A stretch of DNA of 64,000 bases from Chryseobacterium sp. ERMR1:04 (GTDB taxonomy: Bacteria > Bacteroidota > Bacteroidia > Flavobacteriales > Weeksellaceae): contig NZ_LIRF01000008.1 of NCBI RefSeq assembly GCF_001297705.1, positions 310,001-374,000 on the forward strand. The letters are read 5' to 3'. Position numbers and translations under genes: made by a program. Position 1 is the first letter of the stretch. Every line of letters begins with the position of its first letter. Shown here one piece after another: positions 23,453 to 32,938 of this stretch. The notes beneath the pieces are model-generated. The model had not been told where the DNA came from. It searched no databases and saw only the letters and a program-made list of their open reading frames with translations.

Positions 23453-26305
23453 TTAAAAACTTAAATTAACACCGAATAAGAAAGATTTTAATACCGGTAA
23501 ATTTAGATCTGTATAACCTGCGATATTAGTTTCAGGGTCATATTTAAGACCTTTATCGAATCTATATGTGTAAGCATTGTTAGCCATCACATATACTTTC
23601 ATATTAGTAAATCCAGAGCCTTTAAGGAAATCACTGCTGAATGTATACCCAAAACTGGCATTGCTTAAACGAATATAATCTGCATCATATAAGAATCTTG
23701 TAGATGCTTGATTTGATTGCTTATTACCTCCAATAATTGGTTTAGGATTAGAAGCGTTAGGATTATTTGGTGTCCAATAATCTCCCATTATATCACCATA
23801 TCCAGGATAATTAAGAGAATATTGTCCGTCTGAATAAAGGTAGTTTGACCAGTTGTCATAAATCTTACCTCCAAATCCATAAGTAAATTGTAAATCAAGC
23901 GCAAACCCTTTATAAGACAATGAAGTATTCACCCCACCAAATACATTACTTAGGAATGAACCTTGTACAGCTTGCTTAGCTTGACTATATACATTTGTTG
24001 TAGCACCATCTACTCCATTAATGTACCAAAGTGGATCTCCATTAGAAGGATCTACTCCTGCCCATTTTCTTAAATAAAATGTTCTTACTCCTTCACCAAC
24101 TCTAACAGTTGTTGTAGATGTATTTACATCTGATCCGTAAAGTTCTGTTACTTTATTATTCAACGTAGATAGGTTAGCACCAAGTGACCAGTTAAACTGA
24201 TCTCTATCTCCTCTAAAAATATCTCCGTTTACTGAAAATTCAAAACCTTTATTTACTAATGTTCCAATATTATCTACATAAAACACATTTCTTCCAGCAT
24301 CAGAAGGATCATTAGCACCCTGAGCACCTGATAAAGGAATATTATAAATTAGATCTTTGGTTTTCTTGTTATAATATTCTGCAGTAACTGTCAATCTATT
24401 TTTAAAGAATCCGAAATCAAACCCTACGTTAAATGGATTTACTGTTTCCCAAGATAAATTTGGGTTAAAGACTCTATAGATAGATGCTGCTGCATAATCA
24501 TTATAGTTGGTTGTATAAGCAAAAGTAGCATAAGGATTAGCCAATACCTGGTTTCCTAATTTACCATATGATGATCTGAACTTCAACATTGAAATAGCAT
24601 CAATATTTTTAATCGTTTCAAAACGTGCTACATCAAGACCTACCCCTACAGACCAGAAGTTCCCTGCTTTATGACCTGGAGTAAACTGAGATAATACATC
24701 ACGTCTATATGAAGCATCTAATAAAAATAACTTATCATAGTCATAATGACCTGTAACAGCATAACCATAACGAGATGACATATCTTTGTCCCCATTATAC
24801 CCGAAAGGTACTACAAAATTTGTCAGAGTCTGAAGTGTTGGTGTACCAACAGTAATACCCGTTGCTGTTAAATATTTACTGTCTTTTTTGTATGCTTCCT
24901 GAATCAATGAAGCTCCAAAATTATGACGATCTATTCTAAAGTTATAATCTAAGATATTCTGTACGTTAAAATTGAAATATCTGCTAACGCCAGTCTGTTG
25001 ATACCCTCCATATCCTGCACCATCACCATGCAATGGATTCCAATAAGTATCCTCTTCTAGGTTAATATATTCTGGAGAGAAAACAAATCTATAGGTAAGG
25101 TTTTTTAATATCTTATATTCAACATTTAAATTTCCAAAAGCTCTAAAAGTTCCTCCATGAACATAATTCATATCCTGAAGAGCCGCAGAGTTGAAATTAT
25201 TATTACTCAATCTACCATTCGCTCCTCCAAGATTATAACTTCCATCAGGATTCGTAATAGCATCTGTTGGTCTGTTAAAATATTGGGTAAGAATTGGGTT
25301 TGAGAATGCTCCAGCATCGCTTAACGTACTGATTTTTGTGTACGCAAATTGAAAATCTGTATTAATTTTTAACTTATCAGTAGCCTGATATGATAATTTA
25401 TTTGTAAAAGCAAGTCTGTTAAAATAAGACCCTCTAACAACACTCTCCTGATTAAAATAGTTGATTGATGAATAATAGGTAAATTTATCATTCCCTCCAG
25501 ACACATTAAAATCAAGATTTTGCTGATACCCTAATTTTTGAGTCGCTTTTTGCCAATCACTTGAACTATCACCAGTTTGGAAAACACCCGCAGCATTTAC
25601 TCCTGTATTATAAGTATTATTTGCTAGGTCTGCAGCAGTATATTGTCTATTATCTCTGTTTGAAAATGCCTGAAGTAAATACGTCTTCCAGTCAGTTGTA
25701 TTGAAAGACTCATGAGCCTTCACTGCTCTGTCATTAAATCCACTGTTGAAACTAATATTAAATCTTGCTTTTCCTTTCTTACCTGATTTTGTCGTAATTA
25801 CAATTACCCCTGCTCCGGCATCAGCACCATATACAGCTGTAGAAACTGCATCCTTTAATACAGTAACATTTTCAATGTCATCTGGATTCAAACCAGCTAA
25901 AGCATTTGCAGTCGTTACTTGTCTTGATAAATCACCAGAAGAAATTCTTACCCCATCAACAATATAAATAGGTGAAGAAACTCCATTAATGGATGAAATA
26001 CCACGAACACGTACACTAGCCATACCTCCAGGCTGCCCAGAAGCATTACCTGTCTGTACACCTGCTACTCTTCCCTGTAGCATTTTATCTACAGAAGCCA
26101 CAGGAACATCTTCAATCGCTTTTGCAGACATAGTACTAGCCGATCCTGTCATTTCTTGAACTGTCTTCTTCTGACCGAATCCAACCATTACTACTTCCTC
26201 AATCTGAGTTTCTTTAGCAACCGTATCTTTCTTAGATTGTGCAAAAGCAGCTTGTCCTAAGAAAAACAAAGCTCCTACACTTAATACACGTAGTTTAACA
26301 TTCAT
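23453..26305 (-). CDS. SusC/RagA-family TonB-linked outer-membrane transporter
   Basis: The 950-residue protein has a 22-residue signal peptide, a TonB-box-like IEEVVMVGFG, a plug with VDKMLQGRVAGVQTG, RVRGISSING, PIYIVDGVRI and VLKDAVSTAVYGADAGAGVI, and a long barrel ending in a Phe-terminated strand. As in the first pair, the carboxypeptidase-regulatory-like domain is missing. It should import a ligand across the outer membrane with the downstream SusD protein. The barrel differs clearly from the first SusC, so the two pairs are not a recent duplication. Confidence 0.94.
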   Translation of the reverse strand: MNVKLRVLSVGALFFLGQAAFAQSKKDTVAKETQIEEVVMVGFGQKKTVQEMTGSASTMSAKAIEDVPVASVDKMLQGRVAGVQTGNASGQPGGMASVRVRGISSINGVSSPIYIVDGVRISSGDLSRQVTTANALAGLNPDDIENVTVLKDAVSTAVYGADAGAGVIVITTKSGKKGKARFNISFNSGFNDRAVKAHESFNTTDWKTYLLQAFSNRDNRQYTAADLANNTYNTGVNAAGVFQTGDSSSDWQKATQKLGYQQNLDFNVSGGNDKFTYYSSINYFNQESVVRGSYFNRLAFTNKLSYQATDKLKINTDFQFAYTKISTLSDAGAFSNPILTQYFNRPTDAITNPDGSYNLGGANGRLSNNNFNSAALQDMNYVHGGTFRAFGNLNVEYKILKNLTYRFVFSPEYINLEEDTYWNPLHGDGAGYGGYQQTGVSRYFNFNVQNILDYNFRIDRHNFGASLIQEAYKKDSKYLTATGITVGTPTLQTLTNFVVPFGYNGDKDMSSRYGYAVTGHYDYDKLFLLDASYRRDVLSQFTPGHKAGNFWSVGVGLDVARFETIKNIDAISMLKFRSSYGKLGNQVLANPYATFAYTTNYNDYAAASIYRVFNPNLSWETVNPFNVGFDFGFFKNRLTVTAEYYNKKTKDLIYNIPLSGAQGANDPSDAGRNVFYVDNIGTLVNKGFEFSVNGDIFRGDRDQFNWSLGANLSTLNNKVTELYGSDVNTSTTTVRVGEGVRTFYLRKWAGVDPSNGDPLWYINGVDGATTNVYSQAKQAVQGSFLSNVFGGVNTSLSYKGFALDLQFTYGFGGKIYDNWSNYLYSDGQYSLNYPGYGDIMGDYWTPNNPNASNPKPIIGGNKQSNQASTRFLYDADYIRLSNASFGYTFSSDFLKGSGFTNMKVYVMANNAYTYRFDKGLKYDPETNIAGYTDLNLPVLKSFLFGVNLSF

Positions 26306-26334
26306 ATTAACAAATTTTAATATATTTTAATGGG

Positions 26335-26365
26335 CAAATATGTTAATAAATATTAACACTTGCAA
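26335..26365 (-). promoter_or_regulatory. Predicted promoter of the second SusCD operon
   Basis: On the minus strand TTG (26363-26365), a 20-base spacer and CATATTTG (26335-26342) fit the Bacteroidota promoter with one mismatch in the -7 element. It lies 30 bases before the SusC start. The rest of the 309-base gap up to infB is very AT-rich and, apart from the infB terminator, shows nothing else I can name. Confidence 0.45.
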
Positions 26366-26566
26366 GTTTTCCAACTAGATAGATATTACTTTTTTTCATG
26401 TTTAATGTTATTTTTTTTTAAAAATAAACAAGCTTTAGCAAAAATTACCACTTATTTTTTCATATAATGTATTCTTTTTATATGAAAAAAAACATTTAAC
26501 ATATTTTTTATAAAGAGAAAAATCTTATTTAGAATTATTATAAATTATAAAAGATAAAAAAACAAC

Positions 26567-26598
26567 AAAAAAGCCACTTTTTACAAAGTGGCTTTTTT
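26567..26598 (-). terminator. Intrinsic terminator of the rimP-nusA-infB operon
   Basis: A perfect 14-bp stem (AAAAAAGCCACTTT with AAAGTGGCTTTTTT) and a 4-base loop lie 17 bases after the infB stop on the minus strand, with a T run in the 3' arm. Confidence 0.88.
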
Positions 26599-26614
26599 AT
26601 CCTTAAAATATTAA

Positions 26615-29605
26615 TTATTTCAATTTTTTCTTAACGGCTACTTCTTCGTAAACCTCAAGAATATCACCGGTTTCGATGTCGTTATACCCTTTTAGGTTCA
26701 ATCCACATTCGTAACCTTTTGTTACTTCTTTTACATCGTCTTTGAAACGTTTTAAACTTTCAAGCTCACCATCGAATTTCACGATACCGTCACGAAGTAC
26801 TCTTACTTTAGACTGTCTGGTAACTTTTCCTGAAAGAACCATACAACCAGCAATTGTTCCAACTTTAGAAATCTTAAAGACTTCTCTAATTTCAACATTA
26901 CCAATTACCTGCTCTTTAATTTCAGGGGAAAGCATACCTTCCATTGCTTCTTTAACTTCGTCAATAGCAGCATAGATTACAGAATATGTTCTGATCTCAA
27001 TCTCTTCTCTGTCTGCTAATTCTTTAGCATTACCACCAGCTCTAACATTAAATCCGATAATAATTGCATCTGAAGCAGTTGCTAAGTTAACATCAGATTC
27101 CGTGATCTGTCCAACACCTTTATGAAGAATGTTTACATTAATTTCAGCAGTAGATAATCTTTGCAATTGATCTGATAATGCTTCAACTGAACCATCAACG
27201 TCACCTTTTAAGATAATATTCAATTCCTTGAACTCACCCAATGCAATTCTTCTACCCAACTCTTCAAGAGTTGTATGTTTCTTAGTTCTGATAGACAATT
27301 CTCTTTGAAGCTGCTCTCTCTTGTTAGCAATCGTTTTAGCTTCACTTTCATCTTCATATACTTTAAACTTATCACCAGCTGTTGGTGCTCCGTCTAAACC
27401 TAAAATAGTTACCGGTATAGATGGACCTGCTTCCTTAAGGTTTCTACCTCTTTCGTCAAGCATTGCTTTTACTTTACCGTGGTTTTTACCTGCAACTACA
27501 TAATCTCCAACTTTCAAGGTGCCTGTCTGTACTAACATTGTAGCAACATAACCTCTTCCTTTATCTAATGAAGCTTCAATAACAACACCTTGAGCGTTTC
27601 TGTCCGGATTAGCTTTTAAATCTAACATTTCTGCTTGAAGTAATACTTTCTCTAATAGAATATCCATGTTATTACCAAACTTAGCAGAAATCTCTTGTGC
27701 CTGAACATTTCCACCCCACTCTTCTACTAAGATATTCATCCCAGAAAGTTGTTGACGGATATTGTCCGGATTTGCACTTGGTCTATCTACTTTGTTGATT
27801 GCAATAATCATTGGTACACCAGCAGCCTGTGCGTGAGAAATAGCTTCTCTCGTTTGAGGCATCACATCATCATCAGCTGCAATTACAATAATTGCAATAT
27901 CCGTGATCTGAGCACCTCTGGCTCTCATTGCTGTAAACGCTTCGTGACCTGGTGTATCTAAGAATGTAATTCTCTGTCCACTTTCCAATTTCACGTTATA
28001 AGCACCAATATGCTGCGTAATACCTCCTGATTCACCAGCGATAACGTTTGTTTTTCTGATGTAATCAAGTAATGACGTTTTACCGTGGTCAACGTGACCC
28101 ATTACGGTAACGATCGGAGCTCTTGGAGAAAGATCCTCCTCAGTATCCATATCTTCTTCAGATTCTACCTCTTCAAGGTCAGCATCCGAGAATTCTATTT
28201 TATAACCAAATTCGTCAGCAACTAATAATAAAGTATCAGCTTCAAGTCTTTGGTTCATTGTTACCATTACTCCTAGAGAGAAACAAGCCGAAATTACTTC
28301 TGTTGCACTTACATCCATCAAACTTGCCAATTCTCCGACAGTGATAAATTCTGTAACTTTTAGTGAAGTATCTCTTGCATCTGCTTCCTGCTGACGCTCA
28401 TCCTGCTCTCTACGGTAAGTTCTTTTATCTTTTCTGTGTTTAGCAGATTTAGATTTACCTCCTTTATTGGTTAATTTTTCAAGGGTTTCCTTGATCTGGT
28501 TTTTAACTTGCTCGTCGGTTAATTCAACAGGCATCGTTCTTTGACCAGGTCTGTTGTTGTTTCCTGGGCCACCTGGGCCTTTTTTGAAACCACCACCTTG
28601 TCCTGGAGGACGGTTACCTTGGTTATTCCCAAAACGAGGACCACCTTGTCCTGGCGGACGGTTTCCTTGGCCACCTTGACCTGGCGGACGGTTTCCTTGA
28701 CCACCTTGGTTGTTCCCTTGACCTGGCGGACGGTTTCCTTGGCCACCACCTTGGGTATTATTACCACCTTGTTGATTGTTTCCTGAGTTTGGCTGATTAG
28801 GGCCTCCAGGTTTTTCAATCCTTTTTCTTTTCTTTTTAGCCCCAGAATTAGGTTTTGGCGCAAACTGACTTAAGTCGATTTTTTCACCAACAATTTTAGG
28901 TCCATCAAGTTTTTGATAAACCGTTTCAATTTTTTGAGACTCTTGAGGCTGATCAGCTTCTACTTTTTTAGGCTCAGCTTTCACCTCAACAGGTTTAGCT
29001 ACGGGCTCTACAACGGGCTTTGGAGCTTGTTTCACAGGCTCAACTGGTTTTTCCTCCGCTTTTTTATCTTCCACTTTAGGTTTATCTTTTTTTACAGGTC
29101 TATTTCTAGATTCTATCTGAGACAAGTCAATTTTATCCAGAACTTTGAATTCCTGCTTTTCTTTTTCAGGAGCTGCCTTCACTTCTGGTTCCGGTGTTGG
29201 CGTTGGTGGTACTACTACTTCTACTTTCTTTTCTTCTACCACTACCGGTGCTGCTACAGGAGCAACAGGAGTTTCTTCAACTTCAGGCTTTTTAGGCTCT
29301 AAGTCTATTTTACCTAAAATTCTCGTTTCCGGTCTGTTAGCTTTAGCTCTTATTACTTCAGGGGTTTTCTTTTCTTCAATTTCCAGTTTTTCTTCCGGAA
29401 CTTTCGTGATCACCACCTCATGGGAAGCTTTACGTTGCTCGCCATCTTTGGCAAACTCAGCTTCCAATGCAGAATATGCCGCTTCTTCTAATTGAGCGTT
29501 AGGATTGCTTTCAACCTCGATACCCTTAGCTTGTAAAAATTCTACTAATCTGGACATCGAAATATTGAATTCCTTAACCGCTTTATTTAATCTTATTTTT
29601 GGCAT
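26615..29605 (-). CDS. infB: Translation initiation factor IF-2
   Basis: The 996-residue GTPase places initiator tRNA on the 30S subunit. It opens with an IF2_N helix module (KIRLNKAVKEFNISMSRLVEFL), then a long Lys/Pro/Glu linker and a Gly/Pro/Gln-rich repeat. Next come a second IF2_N-like module (TVGELASLMDVSATEVI) and the G domain: GHVDHGKTS near residues 499-507, DTPGHEAF near 548 and NKVD near 604. The four-domain C-terminal half follows, ending in the initiator-tRNA-binding barrel. Length is typical of Flavobacteriia. It is third in the rimP-nusA-infB order conserved in many bacteria. Confidence 0.98.
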   Translation of the reverse strand: MPKIRLNKAVKEFNISMSRLVEFLQAKGIEVESNPNAQLEEAAYSALEAEFAKDGEQRKASHEVVITKVPEEKLEIEEKKTPEVIRAKANRPETRILGKIDLEPKKPEVEETPVAPVAAPVVVEEKKVEVVVPPTPTPEPEVKAAPEKEKQEFKVLDKIDLSQIESRNRPVKKDKPKVEDKKAEEKPVEPVKQAPKPVVEPVAKPVEVKAEPKKVEADQPQESQKIETVYQKLDGPKIVGEKIDLSQFAPKPNSGAKKKRKRIEKPGGPNQPNSGNNQQGGNNTQGGGQGNRPPGQGNNQGGQGNRPPGQGGQGNRPPGQGGPRFGNNQGNRPPGQGGGFKKGPGGPGNNNRPGQRTMPVELTDEQVKNQIKETLEKLTNKGGKSKSAKHRKDKRTYRREQDERQQEADARDTSLKVTEFITVGELASLMDVSATEVISACFSLGVMVTMNQRLEADTLLLVADEFGYKIEFSDADLEEVESEEDMDTEEDLSPRAPIVTVMGHVDHGKTSLLDYIRKTNVIAGESGGITQHIGAYNVKLESGQRITFLDTPGHEAFTAMRARGAQITDIAIIVIAADDDVMPQTREAISHAQAAGVPMIIAINKVDRPSANPDNIRQQLSGMNILVEEWGGNVQAQEISAKFGNNMDILLEKVLLQAEMLDLKANPDRNAQGVVIEASLDKGRGYVATMLVQTGTLKVGDYVVAGKNHGKVKAMLDERGRNLKEAGPSIPVTILGLDGAPTAGDKFKVYEDESEAKTIANKREQLQRELSIRTKKHTTLEELGRRIALGEFKELNIILKGDVDGSVEALSDQLQRLSTAEINVNILHKGVGQITESDVNLATASDAIIIGFNVRAGGNAKELADREEIEIRTYSVIYAAIDEVKEAMEGMLSPEIKEQVIGNVEIREVFKISKVGTIAGCMVLSGKVTRQSKVRVLRDGIVKFDGELESLKRFKDDVKEVTKGYECGLNLKGYNDIETGDILEVYEEVAVKKKLK
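28601..28745. repeat. Imperfect tandem repeats in the infB linker
   Basis: About four copies of a GNRPPGQG-coding unit (plus-strand core CCTGGCGGACGGTTTCC near 28602, 28649, 28680 and 28722) sit in the disordered linker of IF-2. Units are nearly identical at the DNA level, so copy number could vary by slippage between strains. Confidence 0.75.
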
Positions 29606-29683
29606 CTATTATATTTACTATTTTTTTAATTCTTAAAATTAAAGTATTTCTTTTTACTGATTATTAAAATTTATCTCAAAATC

Positions 29684-30919
29684 TTAACTTTCAAATTCTT
29701 CTCTTAGAATACGTTTTACATCTTCAATTGTTTCCTCTTCCAAGTCAACCATTTTAATAAGACTTTCCGTATCTTTATCTAATACTGATTTTGCAGTAGT
29801 AAGACCCACTTTCTTAAATTCATCCAGAATCCACTGCTCTATATCGTCATTAAATTCTCTCAATTCAACATCATCATCTTCGCTAGCTTCTCTGAATACA
29901 TCAATTTCATACCCTGTTAACCAAGAAGCCAATCTGATATTCTGACCTTGCTTACCGATAACTTTAGAAATCTCTTCAACAGGAGTATAAACCAAAGCAT
30001 AATTGGTTTCCTCGTTGATGTCAATTTTATTGATGGTAACATTTCCTAAAGCTCTCTTCACTAAGATCTCAGGGTTTTTAGACCACTGAATAACATCGAT
30101 GTTTTCATTTCTCAACTCTCTTACAACGCCGTGAATTCTTGATCCTTTCACACCCACACAGGCACCAACAGGATCTATTCTGTCGTCATAAGCATCTACT
30201 GCGATCTTCGCCTTTTCACCAGGAATTCTTACTACTTTTTTCAATATAATAGTACCATCTTGGATCTCAGGAATTTCCAACTCTAATAACTTCTCTAGGA
30301 ATTTAGGTGCAGTTCTGGAAATAATAATCTGAGGTTTTGAACCTTTAAAATCTACTGATTCAACAATAGCTCTGATATTTTCACCTTTTTTAAAGAAGTC
30401 AGAACTAATCTGATTTTCTTTTGGTAAGATAAATTCATTCTCTTCATCATCCAATAAGATCACATGTTTGTGACGGATATGGTGAATTTCTCCAATTACA
30501 ATCTCTCCGATTCTATCTCTAAACTGCTCATACAACATGGCGTTGTTATGTTCCTGCAATTTAGTTGCTAAAATCTGCTTCAACGTAAGAATATTTCTTC
30601 TTCCTAATTGAGCAACAGGAATTTCCATTGTAAAATCCTCGCCTACTTCGAAAGTTGAATCTATTTTCTTTGCTTCAGAGATCTCGATTTCCAAATCATC
30701 GTCTTCCGACATTTCGTCCTCTACAATCGTTTTATTTAAAAATATCTGAAAATCTCCTTTATCCGGGTTCACAATTACATCAAAATGATCATCTGAATCA
30801 AATCTTTTTCTCAAAAGAGTCTTCAGTGAATCTTCAATAATTGCCATAAGATCGATCTTACTGATCCCTTTTTCGTCTTTAAAATCACCAAAGGATTCAA
30901 TCAACGCTATATTATCCAT
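29684..30919 (-). CDS. nusA: Transcription termination/antitermination factor NusA
   Basis: The 411-residue protein binds RNA polymerase and nascent RNA to control pausing and termination. It has the N-terminal polymerase-binding domain (ALIESFGDFKDEKGISK), the S1 domain (about residues 130-200), and two KH domains with IDPVGACVGVKGSRIHGVV and ISKVIGKQGQNIRLA. It ends with a short acidic tail. It lacks the C-terminal acidic repeats of E. coli NusA, as is normal outside Proteobacteria. It lies between rimP (15-base gap) and infB (78-base gap). Confidence 0.97.
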   Translation of the reverse strand: MDNIALIESFGDFKDEKGISKIDLMAIIEDSLKTLLRKRFDSDDHFDVIVNPDKGDFQIFLNKTIVEDEMSEDDDLEIEISEAKKIDSTFEVGEDFTMEIPVAQLGRRNILTLKQILATKLQEHNNAMLYEQFRDRIGEIVIGEIHHIRHKHVILLDDEENEFILPKENQISSDFFKKGENIRAIVESVDFKGSKPQIIISRTAPKFLEKLLELEIPEIQDGTIILKKVVRIPGEKAKIAVDAYDDRIDPVGACVGVKGSRIHGVVRELRNENIDVIQWSKNPEILVKRALGNVTINKIDINEETNYALVYTPVEEISKVIGKQGQNIRLASWLTGYEIDVFREASEDDDVELREFNDDIEQWILDEFKKVGLTTAKSVLDKDTESLIKMVDLEEETIEDVKRILREEFES

Positions 30920-30934
30920 TTATTCTTTTTTCTT

Positions 30935-31402
30935 TTAAAATTTAATTGCTACTAATGCTTTTTTAATCTCAGCGTAAGGAATTTCTTTTTCCTCCACCAC
31001 ATCTACTTTACCTTTCCCCACTTCTTTTGGTTTTCTGTAACGTAAAATAAGAGTAATCTTTTCCTCATCTACTTTCAATAATTCACCTTCAATTTCGGAA
31101 GAATCCGTCAGCATAATTTCGATCTCTCTTCCTAAATTTTTATTGAATTGTCTCGGAGTTACCAAAGGCTCGCTTAATCCAGCAGACATCACCTGTAAGC
31201 TGAAATCATGTTCTTCGCGATCCATATTGAATTCTATTGCGCGACTTGCATCTAGACAGTCTTGCACAGAAACTCCGTTGTCTCCATCTAAAATCACCGT
31301 AATGTCGTCCCCCGTAGAAAACTTTAAATCAATAAGAAATAAATCTTCTCTGGTTTCAAGGAACTCATTTAATAATTCTTCAATTTTTTTTCTAAACTCC
31401 AT
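30935..31402 (-). CDS. rimP: Ribosome maturation factor RimP
   Basis: This 155-residue protein is needed for 30S subunit assembly. The N-terminal alpha/beta domain contains DDITVILDGDNGVSVQDC and DREEHDFSLQVMSAGLSEPL, and the C-terminal part is an Sm-like fold (REIEIMLTDSSEIEGELL). Its position as first gene of rimP-nusA-infB is the classical arrangement. A terminator-like hairpin and a strong promoter lie in the short leader ahead of it. Confidence 0.95.
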   Translation of the reverse strand: MEFRKKIEELLNEFLETREDLFLIDLKFSTGDDITVILDGDNGVSVQDCLDASRAIEFNMDREEHDFSLQVMSAGLSEPLVTPRQFNKNLGREIEIMLTDSSEIEGELLKVDEEKITLILRYRKPKEVGKGKVDVVEEKEIPYAEIKKALVAIKF

Positions 31403-31432
31403 AAATTATATTAACCTTGGTTTACCTGTACG

Positions 31433-31457
31433 AAAAAAGGCTTTCTTCCGAAGCCTT
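31433..31457 (-). terminator. Terminator-like hairpin in the rimP-nusA-infB leader
   Basis: On the minus strand AAGGCTT pairs with AAGCCTT around a 7-base loop and is followed directly by TTTT, the form of an intrinsic terminator. It sits downstream of the predicted start of transcription (about 31476) and 31 bases before the rimP ATG. It would therefore act as an attenuator for the whole operon, possibly responsive to NusA. It is also possible that it ends nothing in vivo, since the stem is only 7 bp. Confidence 0.55.
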
Positions 31458-31482
31458 CTCATTTTTTCCCGTAAATCCAATG

Positions 31483-31512
31483 CAAATATACAATTTTTTT
31501 CTAAAAAAGCAA
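31483..31512 (-). promoter_or_regulatory. Predicted promoter of rimP-nusA-infB
   Basis: On the minus strand TTG (31510-31512), a spacer of exactly 19 bases and TATATTTG (31483-31490) give a full match to the Bacteroidota consensus. It is the best promoter match I found in the window. Confidence 0.65.
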
Positions 31513-31587
31513 AAATCTCTTATAATCAAGCATGTAAGTTAATATTCATTTACATTAAATTAAAAGGCGCAGTGAAAGTATTTTTAC

Positions 31588-31595
31588 TATTTTTG
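31588..31595 (+). promoter_or_regulatory. Possible -7 element for the polysaccharide locus
   Basis: TATTTTTG matches TAnnTTTG and lies 25 bases before the first gene of the polysaccharide locus. No TTG is visible at the normal distance upstream, so the promoter may need an activator or be misassigned. Confidence 0.35.
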
Positions 31596-31620
31596 TCATG
31601 AATTTTTAAAAACATACATT

Positions 31621-32934
31621 TTGAATATAACGATTGTAGGAACAGGTTATGTAGGATTAGTTACAGGAACTACCCTAGCAGAACTTGGCAATTCAGTATA
31701 CTGTGTAGATATTGATGAGAAAAAAGTAGAAGGTATGAAAAACGGCGTAGTTCCCATCTATGAGCCGAACCTTGAGGAAATGTTTCTTAGAAACATCCAA
31801 TCTGAAAGATTATTTTTCACTACCAATTTAAAAGAAGCTTTAGACAAAAGCGAAGTTGTATATCTAGCATTACCCACTCCACCAGGAGAAGATGGCTCAG
31901 CAGACCTTTCTTATGTTCTGAAAGTAGCCAACGATATTGGTGAACTCATGACAGAATATAAAGTTGTTGTCAATAAAAGTACTGTTCCTGTAGGAACTGC
32001 TGATAGAGTGAGTGAGGTAATTGCATCAAAAACAAGCATTCCTTTCGACGTAGTGTCTAACCCTGAATTTTTGAGAGAAGGTTTTGCCGTTGAAGACTCA
32101 ATGAATCCCGCAAGAGTGGTTGTAGGATCAAGTTCTGAAAGGGCTAAAGATATTATGTCTAAAATCTATCAGCCATTTACAAATACCGGAATTCCTATTA
32201 TTTTCATGGACGAAAAGTCCTCTGAATTAACAAAATATGCTGCCAATTCTTTCTTAGCTGTGAAAATCACGTTTATGAATGAAATTGCCAACTATTGTGA
32301 AAAAGTAGGTGCAGACGTTGATAAAGTAAGACTAGGAATGGGAAGTGATGACAGAATTGGTCACCGATTTTTATTCCCTGGAATCGGATATGGAGGAAGT
32401 TGTTTCCCTAAAGACGTGAAAGCTTTAATCAGATCCGGAAAAAAGGAAGATTTTAATTTCCAAATTTTGGAAGCTACTGAAAATGTAAATATTGCTCAAA
32501 AAGTAATTTTAGTTTCAGAGATTGAAAAATACTTTGGAGGAAGTGTTGAGGGGAAAACAATTGCCATGTGGGGATTAGCTTTTAAAGCAAATACAGACGA
32601 CATCCGTGAAGCTTCTTCTTTAGACAATATTGATCTTTTATTAAACAAAGGCGCGAAAATTGTAGCATACGACGCTGTTGCCGAAAATAATGTTAAAAAA
32701 TTAATCGGCGATAAAATACAATACGCAAAAGGAATGTATGATGCCTTAGAAGATGTAGACGCTTTATTCATCGCAACAGAATGGCCGGAGTTTAAAAATC
32801 CAAACTTTGAACTGATGGCTAAAAAAATGAAAAATAAAGTTATTTTTGACGGAAGAAACATGTATCCGCTGGAAGTTCCAGAACAAAACGGATTCTTTTA
32901 TAAAAGTATAGGAAGAAAGACAATTTCAAAATAA
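31621..32934 (+). CDS. UDP-glucose 6-dehydrogenase family protein
   Basis: The 437-residue enzyme belongs to the UDP-glucose/GDP-mannose dehydrogenase family, which oxidises a nucleotide sugar to its uronic acid with two NAD+. The start is a TTG; no nearby ATG fits. The Rossmann motif GTGYVGLVTG is at residues 7-16, STVPVGTADRV near 120, and the catalytic Cys261 lies in GYGGSCFPKDVKAL. The C-terminal UDP-binding domain contains WGLAFKANTDDIREA. UDP-glucose is the likeliest substrate, giving UDP-glucuronate for the surface polysaccharide. It is the first gene of the plus-strand locus, with rfbB 4 bases after its stop. Confidence 0.93.
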   Translation: MNITIVGTGYVGLVTGTTLAELGNSVYCVDIDEKKVEGMKNGVVPIYEPNLEEMFLRNIQSERLFFTTNLKEALDKSEVVYLALPTPPGEDGSADLSYVLKVANDIGELMTEYKVVVNKSTVPVGTADRVSEVIASKTSIPFDVVSNPEFLREGFAVEDSMNPARVVVGSSSERAKDIMSKIYQPFTNTGIPIIFMDEKSSELTKYAANSFLAVKITFMNEIANYCEKVGADVDKVRLGMGSDDRIGHRFLFPGIGYGGSCFPKDVKALIRSGKKEDFNFQILEATENVNIAQKVILVSEIEKYFGGSVEGKTIAMWGLAFKANTDDIREASSLDNIDLLLNKGAKIVAYDAVAENNVKKLIGDKIQYAKGMYDALEDVDALFIATEWPEFKNPNFELMAKKMKNKVIFDGRNMYPLEVPEQNGFFYKSIGRKTISK

Positions 32935-32938
32935 TCAG

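Noticed and set aside
26306..26614. Riboswitch or small RNA in the gap between susC and infB
   Set aside because: Apart from a promoter and a terminator the sequence is plain AT-rich with no conserved RNA pattern that I can see.
28913..29495. Plus-strand ORFs opposite infB (129 and 116 residues)
   Set aside because: They mirror the repetitive Lys/Pro/Glu linker of IF-2 and have biased composition with no domain; shadows of the real gene.
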